From positions 73,863 through 137,862 of the forward strand of contig NZ_JPLA01000024.1 in assembly GCF_001010355.1 (NCBI RefSeq): DNA of 64,000 nucleotides, read 5' to 3'. Below are positions 29,473 through 35,484 of this stretch, one piece after another. The stretch is from Dyella japonica DSM 16301. Lineage in GTDB: Bacteria > Pseudomonadota > Gammaproteobacteria > Xanthomonadales > Rhodanobacteraceae. Below the pieces are notes generated by a model. The model saw nothing but the letters and a program-made list of their open reading frames with translations. It did no database searches and was not told where the DNA came from. A program made the translations under genes and the position numbers. The stretch's first letter is position 1. Each line of letters begins with the position of its first letter.

Positions 29473-29772
29473 ATGACCACCAAGAAAAAACTTCCTCCCA
29501 TCCATCCCGGGGAGATCCTGCGCGGGGAATTTATGGAGCCGCTCGAACTCTCGGCGAATGCGCTGGCGCGCGAGCTTGGGGTGACGCCTACCCGGGTAAA
29601 TGAGATTGCCAACTGCAAGCGGAACATTACGGCAGATACGGCGTTGCGCCTTGGTCGTTACTTCGGCACGTCGGCTGCGTTCTGGATGAATTTGCAGCAG
29701 CAGTTCGACATTGAAACGGCTGAGGATCAGTTGGGTGATGCGCTAGCCCATATCCATCCGCGCGCGGCCTGA
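29473..29772 (+). CDS. higA: HigA antitoxin
   Basis: 99 residues. Seen: PPIHPGEILRGEFMEPLELSANALARELGVTPTRVNEI, the HigA helix-turn-helix, then TADTALRLGRYFGTSAAFWMNLQQQFDIETA. It neutralises HigB and represses the operon, probably through the palindrome at 29103-29124. ATG 29473 has CCGGAG upstream; GTG 29464 is in frame but less well placed. It is the third HigA-type protein within 6 kb but the only one with a toxin gene. Confidence 0.93.
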   Translation: MTTKKKLPPIHPGEILRGEFMEPLELSANALARELGVTPTRVNEIANCKRNITADTALRLGRYFGTSAAFWMNLQQQFDIETAEDQLGDALAHIHPRAA

Positions 29773-29888
29773 TCCGGCTGGTGTCCCAATCCCGGAACAG
29801 GAGACGGAAGCAGTCAAATCATCCTCCGTTCTCTTTGGCTCAGTACGTCCCGTTTCCCGGTGAAGCTTTGGCGCCCAGTCACGCAACC

Positions 29889-30395
29889 TCAGTGCGGCAA
29901 CGGCGGTTGATCCACAGCATCCCTCGTTGCGTGGTATTCAGTCGTCAGCCACATCAAACCCGTGCTGGTGTTTTGCAGCGACAAGGACCACATCTGGGTC
30001 CAGCCTCCGTTCGTGAGGCTGACGATGGCCGAGTCACCAACCCTGTAGCCACTCGTCCCCGGTGTCCAGGGAGGGGGTGGCATGATCGGCGCGCCCATGG
30101 CGGCGACGCTCCCTTTCGTGGTGACCTGATGCACGACCTGGACGTGGATGTTGGCGCCGAGGCTGTCGCTTGAGAGATTGGTCGGAGAGCCAACGCGATC
30201 GCCGGTGCGAGTGATTGCCTCAGTAAGCCATGCGCGAATCTGGTCGTATTCGGGCGATCCACGCGGAATATCGAATGTGTTGACGACCTTTCCATAGGAG
30301 GCGACGTTGGAGCTTGCAGGCGTGACCCAGGCATTCACTGCAGTGATCGTTCCAAGGCAGGCTAAACCTATAAGCATGACATTCCTCATTTTCAT
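29889..30395 (-). CDS. secreted protein of unknown function, 168 residues
   Basis: Seen: a signal peptide (MKMRNVMLIGLACLGTITAVNA), then a domain with YDQIRAWLTEAITRTGDRVG, a run of MPPPPW and GGWTQMWSLSLQNTSTG. No family recognised. AAGGAG precedes ATG 30395 at good spacing. It stands alone in the accessory island between higBA and a decayed hicB. The protein is probably periplasmic or secreted. Confidence 0.65.
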   Translation of the reverse strand: MKMRNVMLIGLACLGTITAVNAWVTPASSNVASYGKVVNTFDIPRGSPEYDQIRAWLTEAITRTGDRVGSPTNLSSDSLGANIHVQVVHQVTTKGSVAAMGAPIMPPPPWTPGTSGYRVGDSAIVSLTNGGWTQMWSLSLQNTSTGLMWLTTEYHATRDAVDQPPLPH

Positions 30396-30693
30396 CAAAC
30401 ATTCTCCTTGTCCAATGGCTGAGTACAGGCCCGAGGTATCGCTGTGACATCGCCAGCTGTGTTTGAACAACCAGAAGCGAAACGGTATGGGGCCCGCGGA
30501 TTCATCGCGATGCTCGGGGGACTTGGATGGCGAGCGTCGAATGGAGAGGACGAGGCACCCCGAGCTTTCGGACAATCAGTCGCTGTTGGACTCGGGGTCA
30601 ATTGCAATCTTCGAATTTCTGCGTAGGCCGTGCGATCGATCTGTGTAAGTCGTGAAGTTGTCGCTGGCATCTCGCGCCCGAAGGACTTAGACC

Positions 30694-31034
30694 CTGCGTT
30701 TTCCCGTTGCCATCGAGTACGGCGACGAGAAGTACGCTTTTGGCGTCGTTGTTCCGGATGTTCCGGGGGGGCATTTAGCGAGGGCGACCATATCGACGAT
30801 GCAATCACCCACGGCGAAGAGGCGATGCTGCTGCCGGAGGATTACATCGAACGTGGTGAGGCGGTGCCGAAGCCGTCCACCGTTGAGTCATTGCGGCGTC
30901 GCAAAGAGTTCAAGGGTTGGACGTGGGCGTTCGCTGAGGTGGATCTGGCCAAGTTGAGCAGCAAGGCTTTCCGCATCAACCTCACCATTACGGCGGAAGA
31001 ACGATGCCAGGGACCACTTCCAATCAGCTCTTAG
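30694..31034 (+). pseudogene. decayed HicB-family antitoxin gene (frameshifted, start lost)
   Basis: Frame one reads RFPVAIEYGDEKYAFGVVVPDVPG, a classic HicB N-terminus, but begins at CTG 30694 where ATG is expected. A run of seven G at 30765-30771 then shifts the frame, and the second frame continues AFSEGDHIDDAITHGEEAM…WTWAFAEVDLAKLSSKAFRINLTI, the HicB continuation. Relative to PGAFSEGD, two extra G explain the shift. No intact hicA lies upstream; a VAGISRPKDL stretch at about 30664-30693 might be its remnant, but this is weak. Confidence 0.75.
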
Positions 31035-31440
31035 TCCCAGGCACCCGCGCCCCAAGCCACCAGCCCAACACCATGCAGCCCACCAGCACGAACACCGACG
31101 CGTAGCCGCCACTCAACGACGCCAACGCCGGCCCCGGGCAGTAACCGGCGATACCCCAGCCGGCACCAAACAGCAGAGCGCCAATCACCAGGCGTTTATC
31201 GAAGCGTGTTGCATCAGGCACGTGGAATGCGTCGTCGAACCAGGGCCGCGGACCGCTCCACACCAAGCGGTAACCGATGGCCGTTGTAAGTACGGCGCCC
31301 AGCATCACGAAGAGAAGGCGAGGATTCCAGGCGCCGGCGATATCGAGGAAGCCAAGCACGACGGCAGGCGAGGTCATGCCTGCCAGGCTGAGACCCAAGC
31401 CGAACAGCAGGCCGGCCAGCAATGCGATGCCAAGCTTCAT
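31024..31440 (-). CDS. YeeE/YedE family sulfur transport protein (second of pair)
   Basis: 138 residues, four helices, with the YeeE/YedE signatures LGLSLAGMTSPAVVLGFLDI and GAGWGIAGYCPGPALASL. The conserved Cys in GYCPGPA is the type proposed to relay thiosulfate or related sulfur species through the membrane. It starts inside the stop of the upstream partner (ATGA overlap), so the two half-length proteins are made together and likely assemble. Its end overlaps the hicB remnant by 11 bases, tail to tail. Confidence 0.88.
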   Translation of the reverse strand: MKLGIALLAGLLFGLGLSLAGMTSPAVVLGFLDIAGAWNPRLLFVMLGAVLTTAIGYRLVWSGPRPWFDDAFHVPDATRFDKRLVIGALLFGAGWGIAGYCPGPALASLSGGYASVFVLVGCMVLGWWLGARVPGTKS

Positions 31441-31862
31441 GCGCCCAGGCCTCCCAGCAGATGTCGAATGACGAAGACGGTCGCCATGCCGGCGGCGACG
31501 AACAGGGCTGTGGCCAGCAGCGACCGCCGTGACAGTCTTGCCACACCACACACGCCATGACCGCTGGTGCAGCCACTGCCGAGCCGGGTACCAAAGCCAA
31601 CCAGCAAGCCCGCTGCCGCCATCCAGGGCCACGAGACCACGGGTACGCCGATGGCGCTCTCGCCTTGCAAGAGAAATAGCAGCCACGGCCCTGCAACGAG
31701 GCCGACCAGGAAAACGACGCGCCAGCTTCGATCCCGTGCGCCGGTCAAAAGACTGCTGGCGATGCCGCTGATACCGGCAATGCGACCCATCGACGCCATC
31801 AACAAGACCGCCGAAATGCCGATCAAGACACCGCCCATCAGCGAGGAGACCCAGGGGTGCAT
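31437..31862 (-). CDS. YeeE/YedE family sulfur transport protein (first of pair)
   Basis: 141 residues with MGRIAGISGIASSLLTG and GFGTRLGSGCTSGHGVCGVARLS, the Cys-containing motif of this family. It is first in a two-gene operon with 31024-31440. In other proteobacteria such pairs accompany an ArsR/BigR-type regulator and a persulfide dioxygenase for sulfide detoxification; neither is next to it here. The AraC gene downstream on the opposite strand is not obviously linked. Confidence 0.88.
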   Translation of the reverse strand: MHPWVSSLMGGVLIGISAVLLMASMGRIAGISGIASSLLTGARDRSWRVVFLVGLVAGPWLLFLLQGESAIGVPVVSWPWMAAAGLLVGFGTRLGSGCTSGHGVCGVARLSRRSLLATALFVAAGMATVFVIRHLLGGLGA

Positions 31863-31987
31863 ATCGGCACCGATCTTGGTGGTTGCGATGGATCGAATAT
31901 AGGCCTCGATGGCTTGGGAATGCTACTCGTCGATATTCAGTTGCGTGTGGCACGGGTAGCTTGCAGGGGTTTGGTCTGGCGGGAGTT

Positions 31988-32015
31988 GGCGGATGCATTT
32001 TGATGTGCATTCGCC
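31988..32015. promoter_or_regulatory. inverted repeat in the gap upstream of the YeeE pair
   Basis: The gap 31863-32195 has no gene. In it, GGCGGATGCA and TGCATTCGCC form arms matching at 9 of 10 positions with an 8-base loop, and a perfect CTACGCGTAG palindrome lies a few bases further on. Either could be an operator for the divergent YeeE and AraC genes or a hairpin; the sequence alone does not decide. Confidence 0.35.
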
Positions 32016-32195
32016 TATCTACGCGTAGCATTTAGCCATCATTGATCGCGCACAACATTGTGAATGCGGGGTCAGCGGTGGCGATGGCGTTATGGCGGTA
32101 GCGCCGAAGAAAGTTCGGCGCCCGCGTGACGTTCCTGTCGTTGCGGGAGAGCCGCCCGGCTTGAGCCTCCCATCCCGCCGTGCCACGATCCCAGG

Positions 32196-32636
32196 GTGAC
32201 CACGACGCCCGCCAACCTGCACGACCTGGCCCGCCTGCGCCGCGTGCGCGACCGCATCGATCGCGAGTATGCGGAGCCGCTGGATGTCGAGGCGTTGGCG
32301 CGCGGGGTGCAGATGTCTGCCGGTCATCTGAGTCGCCAGTTTCGCGCGGCTTATGGCGAGTCGCCTTATGCGTATCTGATGACGCGGCGCATTGAGCGCG
32401 CGATGGCGCTGTTACGGCGTGGGGATCTGAGCGTGACTGACGTTTGTTTCACGGTGGGTTGTCAGTCCTTGGGTACGTTCACCACGCGGTTCACGGAGTT
32501 GGTGGGGATGTCGCCGGGCGTCTACAAACGGCGGGAATCACAGGCCACGGCAGGTATGCCGTCGTGTGTGGCCAGGCAGGTGACGCGGCCGATCAGGAAT
32601 CGAGAAGTATCGGCGGGTGAGCCCGATCTAGACTGA
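32196..32636 (+). CDS. AraC-family transcriptional regulator (single-domain)
   Basis: 146 residues that are almost only the DNA-binding domain: YAEPLDVEALARGVQMSAGHLSRQFRAAYGESPYAYLMTRRIERA, then the second helix-turn-helix VTDVCFTVGCQSLGTFTTRF and GMSPGVYKRR. There is no N-terminal sensor domain, as in MarA/SoxS-size regulators. The start is GTG 32196. It is followed 33 bases later by a VOC-family gene, which it may control; such AraC-VOC pairs are common. Confidence 0.88.
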   Translation: MTTTPANLHDLARLRRVRDRIDREYAEPLDVEALARGVQMSAGHLSRQFRAAYGESPYAYLMTRRIERAMALLRRGDLSVTDVCFTVGCQSLGTFTTRFTELVGMSPGVYKRRESQATAGMPSCVARQVTRPIRNREVSAGEPDLD

Positions 32637-32669
32637 GGCCACGCAATCACCACCACCGAGAGGAACGCC

Positions 32670-33080
32670 ATGGATATCTCCATACATTCGAGCTTTCTGC
32701 CGCAGAACGACCCGGACGCCGCCCTGGCTTTTTATCGCGACACGCTGGGCTTCGAAGTGCGCAACGACGTGGGTTACGGCGGCAAGCGCTGGATCACGGT
32801 GGGGCCGGCGGGGCAACCGGGCATCAACGTGGTGCTGTATCCGCCGGAAGCCAGCCCCGGCATTACCGACGACGAGCGCCGCACCATTGCCGAGATGATG
32901 GCCAAGGGCACCTTCGGCATCATCCTGCTGGGCACCAAGGATCTGGCCGGGACGTTCGAGAAGTTGCAGGCGAGCGATGCGGACATCGTGCAGGAGCCGA
33001 CCGATCAGCCCTATGGCGTGCGCGACTGTGCAGTGCGCGATCCCGCCGGCAACATGATTCGTATCCAGCAGCTACGCTGA
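32670..33080 (+). CDS. VOC-family (glyoxalase-like) protein
   Basis: 136 residues, two beta-alpha-beta-beta-beta modules. Seen: the first-module start HSSFLPQNDPDAALAFYRDTLGFEV and the end YGVRDCAVRDPAGNMIRIQQ, typical of metal-binding VOC proteins such as fosfomycin- or bleomycin-resistance relatives and glyoxalases. The substrate cannot be assigned. GAGAGGAA precedes the ATG. It probably forms an operon with the AraC gene and the DUF1801 gene 36 bases further on. Confidence 0.87.
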   Translation: MDISIHSSFLPQNDPDAALAFYRDTLGFEVRNDVGYGGKRWITVGPAGQPGINVVLYPPEASPGITDDERRTIAEMMAKGTFGIILLGTKDLAGTFEKLQASDADIVQEPTDQPYGVRDCAVRDPAGNMIRIQQLR

Positions 33081-33116
33081 TCACGCAGCCCATCCATTGA
33101 TGAGCGGGAGGACCCC

Positions 33117-33611
33117 ATGAATCCATCGGAACGCATCGACGCACTGATCGAAGGCATCACGGACTGGCGTGGCAAGACGCTGGCCGATGTGCGCAAGGCC
33201 TTTCTCGATGCCGACAAGGAGATCGTGGAGGAATGGAAGTGGATGGGCAGCCCCACCTGGTATCGCGACGGCATCATCGCGGTGGCCAATGCGCACAAGG
33301 AGAAGGTGAAGGTCACCTTCTCGCATGGCGCGAAGCTGGATGATCCCGATCAGCTGTTCAACAACGGCCTGGGCGGCAGTACCTGGCGCGCCATCGATCT
33401 GCTCGAGGGCGACAAGGTCAACAAGACCGCCCTGAAGAAACTGGTGAAGGCGGCCACTGCCTATAACCAGTCCAAGGCAAAAAAGCCGGCGCCAGCATCG
33501 CGCAAGGCTGCCGCAAAACCGGCGGCCAAGGCTGGCAAGACAGTCAGCAAAAAGGTAACCAGGACAGCGACCAGGAAGGCCGTCAAGAAAGCCGCCAAGA
33601 CCAAGGCGTAA
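33117..33611 (+). CDS. DUF1801 protein with histone-H1-like Lys/Ala tail
   Basis: 164 residues. The first 120 (TDWRGKTLADVRKAFLDADKEIVEEWKWMGSPTWYRDGIIAVANAHKEKVKVTF) are a DUF1801/YdhG-like domain. The last 45 are a Lys/Ala/Pro-rich tail with AAAKPAAK and KKVTRTATRK, like bacterial histone-H1-type proteins, probably binding nucleic acid non-specifically. GGGAGG precedes the ATG. The stop is 3 bases from the stop of the convergent HigA-like gene. Confidence 0.83.
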   Translation: MNPSERIDALIEGITDWRGKTLADVRKAFLDADKEIVEEWKWMGSPTWYRDGIIAVANAHKEKVKVTFSHGAKLDDPDQLFNNGLGGSTWRAIDLLEGDKVNKTALKKLVKAATAYNQSKAKKPAPASRKAAAKPAAKAGKTVSKKVTRTATRKAVKKAAKTKA

Positions 33612-33614
33612 GGG

Positions 33615-33941
33615 TTATTCGCTGGCCCGCTTAGGGCTGGCGCGCCGCGAGGTGAGCTGCTGCTGGGTCTTTTCCAGGTCGAAGCGCCACTGCAAGGCCA
33701 TCCAGTAGAAGGCGGTGGGTTCGAGCGCGCATGCCAGGCGCAGGGCGATTTCCGGCGTGATGCGCCGGGTGCCCAGGGTGATGCCCTTGAGATGGCTGGC
33801 CCGCACACCGGTGCGGCGGCCGAGTTGGGCGGCGCTGAGATCGCGCGGCAGCATGTAGTCGTGCAGCAGTACGTCGCCGGGGCGTCGCAGCGGGGTGTCG
33901 GGATCCACATCCAGGCGCGGATCGAGTTGGGTGAGGCACAT
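33615..33941 (-). CDS. orphan HigA-family antitoxin-like regulator (copy 2)
   Basis: 109 residues with RRPGDVLLHDYMLPRDLSAAQLGRRTGVRASHLKGI…RRITPEIALRLACALEPTAFYWMALQWRFDLEKT, colinear with copy 1 at 27913-28227 and with the true HigA at 29473-29772. ATG 33941 is chosen by alignment to copy 1; its Shine-Dalgarno sequence (CAGGAAAA) is weaker. Again no toxin gene, but the same small-protein partner type lies upstream (34100-34423). The C-terminal tail is basic and differs from copy 1. Confidence 0.8.
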   Translation of the reverse strand: MCLTQLDPRLDVDPDTPLRRPGDVLLHDYMLPRDLSAAQLGRRTGVRASHLKGITLGTRRITPEIALRLACALEPTAFYWMALQWRFDLEKTQQQLTSRRASPKRASE

Positions 33942-33950
33942 AAGAGTTTT

Positions 33951-34007
33951 CCTGTCGGACACGGCGGCATGCTGGCTAGGCGACTACAGCCATCTGTGTC
34001 GGTGAAT
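33951..34007 (-). promoter_or_regulatory. conserved promoter/operator block upstream of HigA-like copy 2
   Basis: On the minus strand it reads ATTCACCGACACAG…GCTGTAGTCGCCTAGCC…CCGTGTCCGACAGG, the counterpart of 28239-28295. The GACAC/GTGTC inverted arms, the 17-base spacer between CCGACA and CTAGCC, and the distance to the start codon are kept while flanking bases have diverged. Confidence 0.55.
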
Positions 34008-34099
34008 ATCTGTTGTTACTGTCAGAGGGCATCCGGTCGGGACCGGCCGACGCCAGCGTTCGATGGGCGGCGGGGACGCTCAACGAGAGGGCGGTGCGT

Positions 34100-34423
34100 T
34101 CACTTCGGCATGCGATCGAGTAACCCGGAGTATGGCTGCGAATGGCGGATCGCCGTACCGATGCCGTCGGCGTAGACCCGGGGAAACGGCCATCGGCTGG
34201 GATCCGTGGGCCATTCGAGGTACTGCGCGTGGAGGCGGGCTTGGCTATCGGCAAGGCGGTTGGCGAGGGTGTCCGCTACCTGCGAGATGCCGTCTTGCGA
34301 GGTGAGCGGGCGCTGCATGGACTCCCTCGTGCCCGCGACATACGGGCATGAGGGAGGGGCGGTGAGGGTGCCATCCATGGCGAAGAACGGGCGAATGAGT
34401 GCCGTATGATCCGGCGCAGCCAT
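34100..34423 (-). CDS. small protein of unrecognised family, partner of HigA-like copy 2
   Basis: 107 residues, paralogue of 28367-28711: it shares MAxxDHTxxIR, TLTxPP, RLADSQARLHAQ, WPFP and IGTAI…GLL. Similarity is spread over the whole length, with the region at residues 25-50 most divergent. That argues both copies are translated and under selection rather than chance frames. ATG 34423 is preceded in the leader by AGGA. It lies upstream of an orphan HigA-like gene, as in copy 1. Function unknown. Confidence 0.6.
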   Translation of the reverse strand: MAAPDHTALIRPFFAMDGTLTAPPSCPYVAGTRESMQRPLTSQDGISQVADTLANRLADSQARLHAQYLEWPTDPSRWPFPRVYADGIGTAIRHSQPYSGLLDRMPK

Positions 34424-34490
34424 GATCAACTTCCTGCGTTAGTTGTTGATGGTGAGCGGGTCGTCATGGGTGGCAGCCCATGCGGCCCGC
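34424..34490 (-). promoter_or_regulatory. structured leader of the small-protein gene, copy 2
   Basis: GCGGGTCGTCATGGG and CCCATGCGGCCCGC form a hairpin at 34456-34490 with a 6-base loop and one bulge, the same 35-base span as in copy 1. The lower stem GCGGG/CCCGC is identical, while the upper stem differs in sequence yet still pairs. The ATCAAC/GTTGAT stem next to the start codon is also kept, with AGGA in its loop. Confidence 0.55.
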
Positions 34491-34835
34491 GTTACTCACG
34501 GCAGGATTGCCGAGGCCGCTCGCGTCTACCATCAGGCACCACGCGTAGCGGCGTTTAGCAACATAACAAAGCAGGTTTCGGCAGGCTGTCGGGCTTCATC
34601 GCGCCCATGTGCTCGATATGGGTGATACCTGGCGAAGTTCGCTGCCGAGGCGCGCGCCGGGGGAAATGACGCGGCCCAGGCTTGCGACGTCAGGGCGCGA
34701 GGTCGGGGGAGTCTGCTGGCGTGTAGGTCCCGCCGCGGCAGGGAATAAACCACGCCGGACCCGGGTATGGATCGACAACGCAAGGTGGCGTGACGCCACG
34801 CCGCAGCATGTTTCGCGTGCCACGGGCGCCGCGAA
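34491..34835. other. gene-free stretch after the accessory island
   Basis: No open frame here looks coding on either strand, and I see no RNA gene. A short CTCACGGCAGGATTGCCG segment follows the copy 2 leader; otherwise the stretch holds nothing I can name. It separates the accessory island from the DUF2946/TonB genes. Confidence 0.5.
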
Positions 34836-35318
34836 ATGCGATCATCTCTGGAGCCTACTCAAGGGTTGGGAAGCAGTTTGATTCGGCGCAGGACATCACG
34901 ACGGTTGGTGGCATGGTTGGCAGTGGCCGCCATGTGGCTTCTGGCGGCTGCGCCCACGGTTTCCCGCGTGCTTCCCGCACTGGTGTCGACGGACATGGCT
35001 GCCCATGCGGCCATGGACCACGCGTCGATGCCGGGCATGGGCGATATGTCCGGCATGGCAGACATGCCTGGCATGGTTCATATGGCTGGCATGCCCGGCA
35101 TGCCGGAGATGCCGGGCGATCCGGCCCAGCATCTGGACCACTGCGCCTACTGCACGATGCTGGCCCATACCCCGCTGCTGTCGGGCGCGGTGCTGGCTCT
35201 CCTGCTCGCCGCACCGCTGCCGGCGGTCGCACCTGTCGCGCGTTCCAGTGTCACCTGGCATGCGCAGCCCGTGCTCAGCGCACATCCGCGGGGACCGCCG
35301 TCCATCCAGCTGGGATGA
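34836..35318 (+). CDS. Met-rich DUF2946-like protein, probable copper-related
   Basis: 160 residues from ATG 34836; a TTG at 34866 or 34878 could be the true start. Seen: a hydrophobic helix (LVAWLAVAAMWLLAAAPTVSRVL), a Met-rich stretch with MPGMGDMSGMADMPGM and further PGM repeats, then LDHCAYCTMLAHTPLL and a second helix. HCxYC followed by a helix, and position before a TonB receptor, fit DUF2946-type proteins linked to copper. Methionine clusters bind Cu(I) in many periplasmic proteins. Role in copper is inference. Confidence 0.65.
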   Translation: MRSSLEPTQGLGSSLIRRRTSRRLVAWLAVAAMWLLAAAPTVSRVLPALVSTDMAAHAAMDHASMPGMGDMSGMADMPGMVHMAGMPGMPEMPGDPAQHLDHCAYCTMLAHTPLLSGAVLALLLAAPLPAVAPVARSSVTWHAQPVLSAHPRGPPSIQLG

Positions 35319-35484
35319 CGGCTTGATGGTGGGCGCCTGTCTGGCGCGCCCATCGCTATCGACGGCAAACACAGGGGACGGTGCGTAGGCGCGCGGGATC
35401 GCGCGCACGTGCCTGCGTCCTCGTGCTTGCCCGCGCCCCAGCCATGCGTCGCCTCGCGACGCTGGCCACAACGGATGTCTTGTC

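Noticed and set aside
30396..30693. Small plus-strand open frames (30444-30626, 30463-30648) and an intact hicA
   Set aside because: No ribosome-binding site, no family match; only a doubtful HicA-like C-terminal fragment.
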